A stretch of 64,000 nt of DNA from Haberlea rhodopensis (GCA_907163345.1 CAJQUN010000420.1:372001-436000); one strand, 5' to 3'. Positions 1-11,484 are shown, numbered from the stretch's first letter. The notes: a model not told the origin generated them from the sequence alone. Translations and numbers: made by a program.

Positions 1-1646
1 TTAATGGCCAAAACATGTCATGACATCATATACCATCTCAACAGTACCAAATATTGGTCACCATTCCCTAGTCTGTCCATCACAGTGTATTTTAATGCCC
101 CTCGCTTATTTTCATATGAGCGGCATAGGATAACCTCGCTTCAACGGACTGCGGGACTCCCACCCCTCGCCTCTCGTTGAGCGGCAAATACCCTTTCCTC
201 GCCCCATATGATAACCACGCTCAAATGTGACATGCGGCGCTCCCACCCCTCGCTTCACATTTAGCGGAACCAAAACAAAAAGCGGCAAGCATTAAAATCA
301 TCAAAGGATGACCACGACTCATGGGATGTGCATCCAATAATCATAATATGCATCTATCATCAATATGCATCAATTACCATGTATATGCATCCACAATGCA
401 ATACCACATATGGCATAAATCAACATGTATATGCATCCACAATGCAATACCACATATATACCCGCATCCACAATGCATAATCAATGAGTATATAAAATAC
501 ATGTTACCGTTGGGTGCCCGTACGTCCACTACGTACCTTTCCAAAAGTGGAATTGGTCCGGCTTCAATTCCTCGGTTGTGTTGCTACCTGGGATGGTTCT
601 ACACAATCACACAACCCCATATTAGAAGCCAAATAATAGCCAAATACCAAAAATTTGACAAAATAAATCATTTTCCAAAATTCCACAGGCGGCGATCGAT
701 CGCTTCCCATAGGCGATCGATCGCCTCGAAATACAGCGGCGATCGGTCGCCCCAAACATGGCGATCGATCGCCATTCCTTTGAAAAACCCACTGCCTCTC
801 GGCGATCGGTCGCCTCATAACAGGCGATCGATCGCCTAACCCGAAATTTTGGTACTGCCTTACGGCGATCGATCGCCCCATTTCAGGAGGTCGATCGCCT
901 CGCACAGACTCGCGATTTTTCACCATTTTTGCATACCAAAACCTTCCAATCCATCCCAATACTCAAACCAACCAACCAACAACATATTTATCAACATAAA
1001 CTTCCAAAATACACCTTAAAACAACCATAAATCCAACCATTAACCAAACCCACAACAACCCAACAAAACCCATTTTAAAACCATTCAAAATCAAACCAAA
1101 CTCAAACAAAACCTTACAAAATTAAAGCATGAGGTACCCATACCTCTTGGGGATCTCAAATCACCCAATATGCTCCACAAATCAAGATTTTTGAAAGGTT
1201 TCTTCTCAACCCTAGGCTTGAGCTCGAAAATGGAAGAAGGGGAAGGGTTTGTGGGTTTTGATTTGGTAAAGTGAAAGTGATTTGGTAAAGTGGGGTTGGG
1301 GGTAAAAGGGTTGGGTTTAATTAAAAAGCATACCAACAATTCCATGGTGTATAAAACACCCCAACATGATATTTTTTTCAAAGCATTTTCTCAAAATGCA
1401 CCATAATATCAATTAACACATGATTTCTAATCAATTGCTACCAAAGGCAAATAAATCATGCTCCCAATAATATTTACCCAACATGCACCACATGTACCCT
1501 GAAATGCAACCCCGGGTCATCCTATCCACATGACCATGCATTTCCATAAGGTAAATAAATTCCAACACATAATTAATTACTACCATAACTAATCATATGA
1601 ACACAATTAAAGCCACATAGCAATTAACCATTTCGGGGATGTCACA
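1..1646 (-). repeat. Element A 3' LTR (partial)
   Basis: It matches 6900-8549 almost base for base. On the element strand it starts TGTGACATCC at 1646 and runs out of the window before its CA end. It holds a TATA-like stretch (TTTTATACACC on the minus strand near 1345-1360), a cluster of CGATCGATCG palindromes (about 690-900), the conserved TACGT...ACGTA motif (520-538) and AGCGG...CGCT hairpin units (about 110-290). Confidence 0.93.
690..900. repeat. CGATCGATCG palindrome cluster, element A 3' LTR
   Basis: About eight copies of GCGATCGATCGC or one-base variants (CGATCGGTCG) lie 20-45 bp apart with unrelated spacers. The same cluster recurs at about 7588-7802 in the other LTR. Flanking bases often extend the self-complementarity, for example GGCGATCGATCGCC. 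Function unknown. Confidence 0.9.
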
Positions 1647-1662
1647 ATACTCCCATACTTAT
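1647..1662 (-). other. Polypurine tract of element A
   Basis: The minus strand reads ATAAGTATGGGAGTAT directly against the 3' LTR. This is the expected plus-strand primer position. Elements C, E and J carry nearly the same tract, ATAAGTAGGGGAGTA. Confidence 0.85.
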
Positions 1663-3356
1663 AAGATTTTGCCCTCGAAATCACATGCACTTACCCCAAA
1701 AGAAACTAAACATAAACTCATACCAGAGAATAGTTCCGGGTAGTGCTGCACCATATGCTGCTCCGTCTCCCACGTAGCCTCCTCGACACCCCTGCGATCC
1801 CACTGAAATTTGATCATCGGTATCACTTTGTTCCGAAGTTTACGGTCTGCTCGATCCAGAATTCTGACAGGCCGTTCTACATAAGATACATCTGACTCTA
1901 ACTGAACTTCGGAAGGCTGTAACACGTGAGACGGATCCGGCTCATACTTTCGCAGCATCGATACATGAAACACATCATGTATACCAGATAAAGAAGGCGG
2001 CAAGGCCAGTCGGTAAGCTAAAGTGCCAATGCGCTGCAAAATCTCGTACGGTCCAACATACCTCGGAGACAGTTTCCCGCGCATCCCAAATCGCACAACG
2101 CCTCTGAAAGGCGAGATCTTCAAAAAGACCTTATCTCCCAACTGAAATTCCAACGGTCTCCGCCGTTTATTTGCATAAGCAGCCTGTCTGTCCTGAGCCG
2201 CTTTCATTTTCTGCCTTATTGTCTTTATCTTCTCTTCCATCTCCCGAATCAGCTCTGGTCCTCCGACCGATTTGCGGTCCAAATCATCCCAACATAAGGG
2301 TGATCTACACCGTCTGCCATAAAGAGCTTCAAACGGAGCCATCTGAATACTCGCCTGGTAGCTATTGTTATAAGAAAACTCTACCAAAGGCACTGAATCC
2401 TGCCAAGAAGTATCGAACTCCAAAACACAAGCTCTCTCCTCGAGCGTCTGAATTGTGCGCTCGGTCTGACCATCCGTCTGAGGATGATAAGCAGTGCTCA
2501 ATCTGACCTCAGTTCCCAAGGCTGACTGAAGGCCTTCCCAGAAATGAGATGTGAATCGCGGATCTCGATCTGACACTATCGAAACGGGGATCCCATGCAA
2601 CCTCACCACATCTCTAATATACAACTGCGCCATCCTCAAAAATGTGAAAGTCATGCTATAGGGAATAAAGTGGGCTACCTTAGTCAATCTGTCCACAATC
2701 ACCCAAATAGCATCGAAGCCTGAAGCACTCCTCGGCAAATGAGTCATGAAGTCCATGGAAATGTGTTCCCATTTCCACTTCGGTATCTCCAAGCTCCTCA
2801 ATTCGCCGCCAGGTCTCTGCCTCTCTGCCTTAACCTGCTGGCAGATCAGACACCTCTTCACAAAAGTGACGACATCAGACTTCATTCTCTTCCACCAAAA
2901 CTGACCACGCAGATCTCTGTACATCTTCTTCCCGCCTGGGTGGATGCTAAGTCTGCTACTGTGAGCTCGCTCCAAAATTCCCTTACGCAACTCCGGCGTA
3001 CTCGGAACGACCCAGCGGTTACCCAATCTCAAAGATCCGTCGTCGGCCACTCTGAACTTCGTCGGCTGACCAAGATGCACTATAGACAACCATCTCTGAA
3101 CCTCAGCATCTGATCTCTGAGCTCTCCTGATGTTCTCATAAATATCTGGCTCAGCTAATAAGGTAGAGACATACACTGGTGATGCATCTACATCAAAATC
3201 ATAGCCGAGATGGCAATAGGAGGTCATCATAGCCGACAAATGGATGACGTCCTCAGCAGAACTCCTCACTTTCCGGCTCAAGGCGTCCGCTGTCAAATTG
3301 GCCTTCCCGGGATGGTACTCTATCTCGCAATCATAGTCTTGAGTAGGTCCATCCAT
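1659..3356 (-). pseudogene. pol: Element A integrase with chromodomain (pol 3' part)
   Basis: This frame carries the end of RNase H, the integrase zinc finger with intact His/Cys residues (HSSRLSIH...CLICQQ), the catalytic core with Asp (SMDFMTHLP), Asp (VSDRDPRF) and Glu (GQTERTIQ), the GPY/F-type module (SPRYVGPYEILQRIG) and a C-terminal chromodomain (VQWDRRGVEEATWE-type). Integrase inserts the cDNA; the chromodomain is known in this clade to steer insertion to marked chromatin. It is separated from the RT frame by a one-base deletion near 3335. Compared with element J, six bases are missing just after the catalytic Glu, so LEDMLRAC became LEERAC, an in-frame loss of two residues. Confidence 0.9.
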
Positions 3357-4711
3357 CTCCTCTGCCTCATGTTCAGCTCTGCCTGAGTGAATAAAAATTT
3401 GAGGCTCTTGTGGTCCGTGTAAATGGTAAACGACGTACCATATAAGTAATGCCTCCAGATCTTCAGGGCGAAGATGATAGCCGCCAATTCCAAGTCATGA
3501 ACTGGATATCTGGTCTCATGCGGCTTCAACTGCCTCGATGCATAAGCTACCACATGCTTATCTTGCATCAGAACACATCCAAGGCCCTGCAGTGATGCAT
3601 CAGTATACAGAACAAATCTGGAGTTCTCCGTCGGGATCACTAACACTGGCGCCGTCGTCAACCGGTGCTTCAACTCCTGGAAGCTCTCCTCACAAGCTTC
3701 TGACCAAAAGAAAGGCACACCCTTCTGAGTCAGCTGAGTCAGCGGCTTGGCAATCTTCGAAAAGCCCTCAACAAAGCGCCGATAATACCCGGCCAAACCA
3801 AGAAAACTCCGGATCTCAGGCACAGAAGTGGGGGCAGCCCACTCCATCACAGCCTCAATCTTCTTAGGATCTACAGATATCCCACTGCTCGATATGACAT
3901 GCCCCATAAACACTACACTGCTCAGCCAAAATTCACACTTACTGAGCTTAGCATACAACTGATGCTCTCTGAGAATCTGAAGCACTGTCCTCAAGTGTTT
4001 CACATGATCTTCCTCGCTCCGGGAGTAGATAAGAATGTCGTCAATAAACACGATGACGAACTGATCAAGATACTGCTGAAACACTCTGTTCATCAGACTC
4101 ATGAAGACTGCTGGAGTATTTGTCACGCCGAACGGCATCACTAGGAACTCATAATGCCCGTATCGTGTCCGGAATGCTGTCTTCTGCACATCATCCTCTC
4201 TGACCCGAATCTGATGATACCCGGACCTCAAATCAATCTTGCTATACACCCTGGTACCTTGCAACTGATCAAACAAGTCGTCAATCCTTGGGAGAGGATA
4301 CTTGTTCTTCACTGTAGCCTTATTCAGCTGCCGGTAATCGATGCACAGCCGCATCGAACCGTCCTTCTTCTTCACAAAGAGAACTGGTGCGCCCCATGGC
4401 GACACGCTCGGGCGTATATACCCCTTGTCCAGGAGATCCTGTAACTGTTCTTTCAACTCTCTCAACTCAGCCGGTGCCATCCTATAAGGTGCATGAGAGA
4501 TAGCGGATGTCCCTGGCAACAGCTCGATCCCAAACTCGACTTCCCTAGCCGGTGGGAATCCTGGGATCTCTTCTGGAAATACATCGGCGAACTCTGCCAC
4601 TACTGGTACATCCTCAACTCTGAGTTCTTTACTCTTCCCAGACGTGTCCACGGCATAAATGAGATAGCCTGTGTGTCCACGTTCCAATAACTGAGTCATC
4701 TTGATCGCTGA
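3320..4711 (-). pseudogene. pol: Element A reverse transcriptase and RNase H
   Basis: The frame holds the RT fingers and palm (KKKDGSMRLCIDYRQLN, SKIDLRSGYHQIRV), the catalytic FIDDILIYS motif, the connection segment and RNase H (LYTDASLQGLGCVLMQ, YTDHKSLKFLFTQ). It makes the element's cDNA. It follows an in-frame TAG at 4715-4717, where element J has a Leu codon, and ends when a single-base deletion shifts the frame in the RNase H-integrase linker. No other lesion is visible inside it. Confidence 0.9.
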
Positions 4712-4714
4712 AAT

Positions 4715-5665
4715 CTACGGAATCTTCGCACGAGACCCGTTGCCAAAGAAAGTCCACTGACTGCCCAACTCAGGTCTGAACTTCACTGTTCTCTGCCGGC
4801 AATCTACCACTGCCTGATATTTGTTCAGAAAATCAATACCCAAGATGCAGTCGAAGTCTGACATACCCAGCACAATCAAGTCTGATCTCAACTCGTTGCC
4901 CTCAAAATAAATGAGGCTATCTGCCAAAAACTGATCAGCAACGACGTTTCTTCCAGTGGGTGTCGAGACAAGGAGAGGCGTGGTTAAAGGAGACGTGCGC
5001 ATATGGTGTCTCTCTACGAATCCCACAGACACAAAGGAATGGGAGGCACCTGTATCTATCAAAACAAAAGCAGGGTACGTAAATAAATGACACGTACCGG
5101 CGATCACCTCCTCTGGGGCCGCCTGAGCCTGCTCCCTGGTCAGTGCGTACACCTGTCCCTGGGGTGGTCCCACTGTCTGACCTCCCGATGGACGAGGCCC
5201 AAACTGCTGCCTCTGCTGCACTGTCCTGTCTTCAAACCTTGGCCTGTTGCCCTGATACTCTGACTGTCCTCCCCGTGTGGGGCAATACCGAGCAATGTGG
5301 CCCATCTTGCCACAGACATAACATGCAGGACACTTGTTTGAAGAGTGTGGCCCTCCACAATTATTGCACCTCGGCTCTCCCGGCCTATCCCCTTGTGAAG
5401 ATCCTCGATTGGCCATCCAACTGCCCTTCTTGCCATCCTGCTTCTGACCAAAGTTTTTCTTCCCACCATACCGCGAAGACGAAGAGGCACCACGGGGTTT
5501 AAATGGCTCACCCCGAGGCCTCAAACTGTCACTAGTCTGCCTCTGTTGCGGTACCGGTGGTGGCATAGCGTAAGCTCCTACTCCAAGCTCAGCAAGTTCC
5601 GCTCTTGTGAGAGCATCGTCAAATGAAGTTGGGTTGTTAGTGATAACCCGGTCATAGAGCTCCGT
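4715..5665 (-). pseudogene. Element A gag C-terminus (zinc knuckles) and aspartic protease
   Basis: The frame starts after a one-base deletion near 5667. It encodes a basic, Gly/Ser/Arg-rich linker, two zinc knuckles (CNNCGGPHSSNKC, spacing CX2CX3HX4C, then CYVCGKMGHIARYC, spacing CX2CX4HX4C) and a retropepsin with active site DTGASHSF and flap/core features such as SDFDCILGIDFL. The knuckles bind RNA during particle assembly; the protease cuts the polyprotein. It ends at an in-frame TAG (4715-4717) shortly before RT. Confidence 0.88.
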
Positions 5666-6216
5666 CGCAACCCTTTCATAAAGTTCCTCATCTTAGCGTG
5701 CCCACTGGTGGCAATGTGGGGAACGTACCTCAACAACGAAGAGTACCGTGTGGCATAGTCTGCCACTGTCATGTTCCCCTGCCTCAGACTTGTAAATTCA
5801 TCCTCCTTTGTCTGTCTTGCTGCCGCGGAGAAGTATCGGTTCAAGAACCTGGTCCTGAAGAGCGTCCAATCAATCACAGCACCTAGTGCTCTCATCTCCA
5901 TCACGGTGCTCCTCCACCACATCAATGGTTTCTTAGCCAACTGGAACTCCGCCAGCCTCAGCCAAGCAGTAATAGCACAAGGAGCCGATACAAAGATCTG
6001 CTCAAGTCTCTCCAGCCACTCTTCAGCTTCTTCTCCGGATTCTGTCCCCTCAAACCGGGGCGGATGATAAGAGAGAAATTGTGTCAAGCTAATCTCACCC
6101 GGTAGCAGCAACTGAACTACTGGTTCCATCCCTACAGCCGGCGGAGGTAGAGGATTAGTCTGTCCAATACTCGCATTCATGCTCCCCATATCGCCGACTT
6201 CCTCATTAGCAGCCAT
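5578..6216 (-). pseudogene. gag: Element A gag N-terminal part
   Basis: Translation probably begins at ATG 6216 (MAANEEVGD...); an upstream in-frame TTG is not a likely start. The product has the retrotransposon gag fold signature (FEGTESGEEAEEWLERLEQIF, WWRSTVMEMRALG, FRTRFLNRYF, SLRQGNMTVADYATRYSSL). Gag forms the particle shell. A missing C near 5667 shifts the frame so the last 30 or so residues are aberrant. In elements C and J the corresponding frame continues into zinc knuckles and pol, so the intact form was probably one gag-pol frame. Confidence 0.9.
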
Positions 6217-6410
6217 GCTGTAACACAATTGTTAACAACAATTCCAAAGCAATATACATCATATTGTTAGATAACAGGAGTGATATAAGCATGTTAGTAT
6301 AACAGGATATACATCAATATGCACCACATGCATAAACATGCTCTAAATGTAAGCACCTAGCCAAACATGCTAAGGCTACCCTTCACTCGTTCCCGGGTTC
6401 TCTAACCACT

Positions 6411-6422
6411 GCTCTGATACCA
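6411..6422 (-). other. Primer-binding site (initiator tRNA-Met), element A
   Basis: The minus strand reads TGGTATCAGAGC, complementary to the 3' end of initiator tRNA-Met, four bases (TTAG) from the 5' LTR. The next bases, AGTGGTT, do not match the tRNA further. Confidence 0.92.
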
Positions 6423-6426
6423 CTAA

Positions 6427-8549
6427 TGTAAGGACCCTAATCCTTAAGTGCGGAAATAAGGCATAATAGAGCTAATATAAACAATCAGAGTCTAAAAGAA
6501 CATGTTGAGTCTATGAGCTTAAGCATTACATGCCATAATAATAAGGACTTCCAAAAAGAATGGATTAATTACATTCCTCATCAATGAATGCTATCAACTA
6601 GTTTTACACTACTCCTAGAGTAGACACTAGACAAAATAATCCTGTCCTTTAATCCTCAAAAGAATGCTTCTCAAGCTCACCACCTCAACCCGTTCAAAGC
6701 TTGCTATCATGCCAAAAAGGTACCTACAAGGACAACCCCCAAACATGAGCAATAATAATCATTCATATTCAACACAATATGAAGATAAAGCGTAAATGCA
6801 TAATCAATATAAAACACTTCCTGTTTTCCATGCATTTCAAACGCTTCCCGTTTGGTTGTCCCTGTACCATAACTCATGAGTATAATCAACAGATTATTTT
6901 TAATGGCCAAAACATGTCATGACATCATATACCATCTCAACAGTACCAAATATTGGTCACCATTCCCTAGTCTGTCCATCACAGTGTATTTTAATGCCCC
7001 TCGCTTATTTTCATATGAGCGGCATAGGATAACCTCGCTTCAACGGACTGCGGGACTCCCACCCCTCGCCTCTCGTTGAGCGGCAAATACCCTTTCCTCG
7101 CCCCATATGATAACCACGCTCAAATGTGACATGCGGCGCTCCCACCCCTCGCTTCACATTTAGCGGAACCAAAACAAAAAGCGGCAAGCATTAAAATCAT
7201 CAAAGGATGACCACGACTCATGGGATGTGCATCCAATAATCATAATATGCATCTATCATCAATATGCATCAATTACCATGTATATGCATCCACAATGCAA
7301 TACCACATATGGCATAAATCAACATGTATATGCATCCACAATGCAATACCACATATATACCCGCATCCACAATGCATAATCAATGAGTATATAAAATACA
7401 TGTTACCGTTGGGTGCCCGTACGTCCACTACGTACCTTTCCAAAAGTGGAATTGGTCCGGCTTCAATTCCTCGGTTGTGTTGCTACCTGGGATGGTTCTA
7501 CACAATCACACAACCCCATATTAGAAGCCAAATAATAGCCAAATACCAAAAATTTGACAAAATAAATCATTTTCCAAAATTCCACAGGCGGCGATCGATC
7601 GCTTCCCATAGGCGATCGATCGCCTCGAAATTTACACAGCGGCGATCGGTCGCCCCAAACATGGCGATCGATCGCCATTCCTTTGAAAAACCCACTGCCT
7701 CTCGGCGATCGGTCGCCTCATAACAGGCGATCGATCGCCTAACCCGAAATTTTGGTACTGCCTTACGGCGATCGATCGCCCCATTTCAGGAGGTCGATCG
7801 CCTCGCACAGACTCGCGATTTTTCACCATTTTTGCATACCAAAACCTTCCAATCCATCCCAATACTCAAACCAACCAACCAACAACATATTTATCAACAT
7901 AAACTTCCAAAATACACCTTAAAACAACCATAAATCCAACCATTAACCAAACCCACAACAACCCAACAAAACCCATTTTAAAACCATTCAAAATCAAACC
8001 AAACTCAAACAAAACCTTACAAAATTAAAGCATGAGGTACCCATACCTCTTGGGGATCTCAAATCACCCAATATGCTCCACAAATCAAGATTTTTGAAAG
8101 GTTTCTTCTCAACCCTAGGCTTGAGCTCGAAAATGGAAGAAGGGGAAGGGTTTGTGGGTTTTGATTTGGTAAAGTGAAAGTGATTTGGTAAAGTGGGGTT
8201 GGGGGTAAAAGGGTTGGGTTTAATTAAAAAGCATACCAACAATTCCATGGTGTATAAAACACCCCAACATGATATTTTTTTCAAAGCATTTTCTCAAAAT
8301 GCACCATAATATCAATTAACACATGATTTCTAATCAATTGTTACCAAAGGCAAATAAATCATGCTCCCAATAATATTTACCCAACATGCACCACATGTAC
8401 CCTGAAATGCAACCCCGGGTCATCCTATCCACATGACCATGCATTTCCATAAGGTAAATAAATTCCAACACATAATTAATTACTACCATAACTAATCATA
8501 TGAACACAATTAAAGCCACATAGCAATTAACCATTTCGTGGATGTCACA
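6427..8549 (-). repeat. Element A 5' LTR (complete, 2,123 bp)
   Basis: On the minus strand it runs TGTGACATCC (8549) to ...GGTCCTTACA (6427). It contains the palindrome cluster (about 7588-7802), the TACGT...ACGTA motif (7419-7437) and AGCGG...CGCT hairpin units (about 7010-7190). Same LTR family as element J, clearly diverged. Confidence 0.93.
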
Positions 8550-9244
8550 GCTTTTAACCAACACTAGAACACCATTCAAGCATTTTATCAAACATCATAA
8601 AAGCATCTTTTACAAGCCTAAAAAATAGCCATATTTTCGAAATATAGGGCAGCCACAAAACAAGCAATAATTTCGAAAATCATTAGCCCCAAAACAAGCA
8701 ATAATTTCGCCCCCAACACAACCACAAATTTCAAACATTTACATCTCAAATTTTCGAACACAAAACCCACAAAACTCAACCAAAAAAATCGAATACAATA
8801 GAGGTAAAAGGTGTAGGATGTTAGGAAACTTCATACCCAACAATTTCATGGCAAAATAAATCGAATTCCATGGCCAAAACCGAGCCCTACCGGCGGGAGA
8901 GAAGGGGCGACGGGTTTGGGGTTTGGGGAAGGAGAGGGTAGCCGATTTTATTGTGTGAAAAGTGGTGTATGTGTGTGTCTTTTAATCTAACCCTAGATTA
9001 AATAAACACCATCTAATTATCATCTCATCCCTTGATTAAAATTCCAATTAAATCTCAAACTCAAATGATAATAACATTATTATTAAGAATCCCATTGATT
9101 CTAGTTTACATTATAAATTTAACCCGGAATTATTTATCCCGACTACGCTCCAAAATCCGATACCCAAAAATTAAATCCCGAGATATCATAAAAATATCAT
9201 AATTAAATCCAAATAAATAATTATTAATTATCCCGGACATCACA
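8550..9244 (-). repeat. Partial LTR D, interrupted by element A
   Basis: The right edge ends ...CCGGACATCACA, that is TGTGATGTCCGG on the minus strand, the usual start of this group of LTRs. The left edge is the insertion point of element A, so only the first 695 bp are here. A GC-richer patch near 8880-8940 (CGGCGGGAGAGAAGGGGCGACGG) resembles the GC-rich leader patches in the LTRs of I and L. I see no coding sequence. It appears to lie within the integrase of element B. Confidence 0.7.
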
Positions 9245-10290
9245 AGGTAGCTCATTTCATCCCTTACTGTATGACTTTCCCATATCTAAAGATGGCCCAA
9301 TTATATGTACGGGATGTGGTGAGGTTGCATGGGGTTCCAGTCTCGATTGTGTCTGACAGAGATCCAAGGTTTACTTCACATTTCTGGGAGGGTCTCCAGA
9401 CAGCTTTGGGCACAGAGGTGAGACTGAGTACAACTTATCACCCTCAGACAGACGGCCAGACGGAGCGTACTATACAGACGCTCGAAGATATGCTTAGGGC
9501 ATGTGTATTGGAGTTTGATACTCCGAGGCAAGATTCATTACCACTAGTAGAGTTCTCGTATAATAACAGCTATCAGGCGAGCATTCAAATGACCCCTTTT
9601 GAAGATCTTTATGGTCGACGCTGTAGGTCACCACTGTATTGGGAGGACTTGACTAGTAAAGCGGTCGGAGGACAGGATATGATTATAGATATGGAAGGAA
9701 AGATTAAGTTGATACGCCAGAAGATGAAAGCGGCCCAGGATAGGCAAGTAGCTTATGCCAATAAGCGACGAAGACCGCTAGAATTCCAAGTAGGAGACAA
9801 GGTCTTATTGAAAATCTCACCCTTCAGAGGTGTGGTTCATTTTGGTATGCGGGGGAAGTTATCTCCGAGGTATGTTGGGCCATATGAAGTATTGCAGCGT
9901 ATCGGTACATTGGCCTACAGTTTGGCTCTACCGCAGTCTTTATCTGGCATACATGATGTTTTTCACGTCTCTATGTTACGGAAGTATGAGCCAGACCCGT
10001 CTCATGTATTACAGCCTACTGAAGTGCAGTTGGACTCAGATGCATCCTACGTAGAACGACCGGTCAGAATTCTGGATCGAGAGGATCACAGATTACGAAG
10101 CAAGATTATACCGATGGTCAAAGTTCAGTGGGATCGTCGGGGTGTCGAGGAGGCTACGTGGGAGACGGAACGGCATATGGTGCAGCATTACCCGAAACTA
10201 TTTTCTGGTATGTTATTTACGTTTAGTTTCATTTGGGGTAAGTGCATGCGATTTCGAGGACGAAATCTTATAAGTAGTGGAGTATTGTGA
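9245..10290 (+). pseudogene. pol: Element B integrase C-terminal half and chromodomain (5'-truncated)
   Basis: The open frame runs in from the truncation point (KVAHFIPY) through the second catalytic Asp (SDRDPRFTSHFWEG) and the Glu (GQTERTIQTLED), the GPY/F-like module (SPRYVGPYEVLQRIG) and the chromodomain (VQWDRRGVEEATWE), to TGA at 10288-10290, overlapping the LTR start. The zinc finger and first Asp are absent because of truncation. No internal stop is seen. Closest by eye to element C. Confidence 0.87.
10271..10285 (+). other. Polypurine tract of element B
   Basis: TAAGTAGTGGAGTAT lies directly before the LTR start TGTGATGCCC, like the tracts of A, C, E and J. Confidence 0.82.
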
Positions 10291-11037
10291 TGCCCCGAAA
10301 TTAATTATATGCAATTTGGGCATTGATGATGTTTATATGATTAATTATGGAGATAATTGATTTATGTGTTGAAATTAATTATCTTGTTGAAATGCTTAGT
10401 CACATGGTAGGCGTGACCCACGGTTGCATTTCAGGGTGTATGTTATGCATGTTAGAAAATGGGGTGTTAACATGATTTATTTGTTTTGGTTGTTAATTAT
10501 GAGGAAGATATGAATTTAGTGAAAGTTTGTTGCATTTTTTGTAAATGCTTTTAAAATACCATGTTGTGGTATTTTATACATCATGTTAATTTTGGGGTGC
10601 AAATTAAAAACCCATACCCCACTATACCCCCCCACTTTATTCACTTTAACCTCACTTTATCCTTCACTCTTTTAAAATCCCCAAATTCATCCCCAACCCT
10701 AACCCATCTCATATTTTCGAAATTTGGCAAGGAGGAAGGAGAAATCTTCACAAAACTTTTGTTTGTGGGATTTTTGTTAAGATTTGGAGTCCTCAAGAGG
10801 TATGAAACCCTTCCTAAAGTTTTAATGATGTTTGGTTTAGAAATGGGTTAGCATTTTGAGTTTTTATATGGGTTTATTTTGGGTATGTGTTGAATGTGGT
10901 TGGGATATGATTTTTGCAGTGTTTTATGTGGGTTTTAGTAAGTTATGATGATGTTTGAGTTGTTGGTATGTTTGGGTTTGAAGGGTATGAGGTAGAGCTT
11001 GAAAAATGCTCAAAAATGGCGATTTTTCGATGTACAG

Positions 11038-11245
11038 GGATCGGCGATCGATCGCCCGTTTTTGGCGATCGATCGCGAGCCAGCAGTAGGCTCCAGAACC
11101 ATTTGGCGATCGATCGCCACTTTTGGCGCGATCGATCGGCGATCGATCGCGCCAAAAGTGGCGATCGATCGCCGAAGACAAAAAAAAGTTGGCAACGGGC
11201 AGTGTGATCTCGCGATCGATCGGGACATTTCGGTGATCGATCGCG
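11038..11245. repeat. CGATCGATCG palindrome cluster with 69-nt inverted repeat, element B LTR
   Basis: About nine copies of the palindrome occur in 208 bp. Positions 11105-11173 form a perfect inverted repeat with 34-nt arms around a single central base. Each arm carries two palindromes plus the spacer ACTTTT, found inverted as AAAAGT. Confidence 0.92.
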
Positions 11246-11337
11246 AGACACATAAATGTGTGTTTTTGATTATTTTGTGGGATTTTTGGATATTTGACTA
11301 TAATTAGCTTCTAATATCGATTTGTATGGTTGTGTAG

Positions 11338-11404
11338 AACCATCCCAGGTACCCACAGCTTCAAGGAGATAAAGTTCTCCAACTTCTCCACTTTTGGAAT
11401 TAAG
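11338..11404 (+). other. Exon-like conserved block in LTR B
   Basis: The block is preceded by TTGTGTAG and followed by GTACGT, starts AACCATCCCAGGT and ends AATTAAG. Equivalent blocks exist in the LTRs of A, C, E and J. The borders resemble plant splice acceptor and donor sites; splicing itself is inference. Confidence 0.5.
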
Positions 11405-11484
11405 GTACGTAAGAAACGTACGGGCATCGGACGGTAAAACACACTCCTATACTATGACTACGCAATGATTGCATAAGTATTTAT

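Larger units (their letters stand above)
1..8549 (-). mobile_element. Element A: Ty3/gypsy chromovirus (Tekay/Del-like), 3' LTR cut by window edge
   Basis: Two long direct repeats (1-1646 and 6427-8549) flank a 4.8-kb gag-pol region read on the minus strand. Ends fit TG...CA. A tRNA-iMet primer site abuts the right LTR and a purine-rich tract abuts the left LTR. The left LTR lacks about 473 bp that lie outside the window, so the target-site duplication cannot be checked; the right flank begins GCTTT. By eye the overlapping LTR sequence differs by about two substitutions and one 4-bp indel, so the insertion is recent. The coding region has two frameshifts and one stop codon, so it is not autonomous as written. 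The chromodomain and domain order place it among chromoviruses; the Tekay/Del label is inference from family resemblance. Confidence 0.93.

Noticed and set aside
321..839. 172-codon open frame in LTR A, repeated as 7220-7723
   Set aside because: It lies in the LTR on the strand opposite to the element, and its C-terminal RRSIAS-like repeats are only translated CGATCGATCG palindromes. A 4-bp indel between the two LTRs changes the reading.
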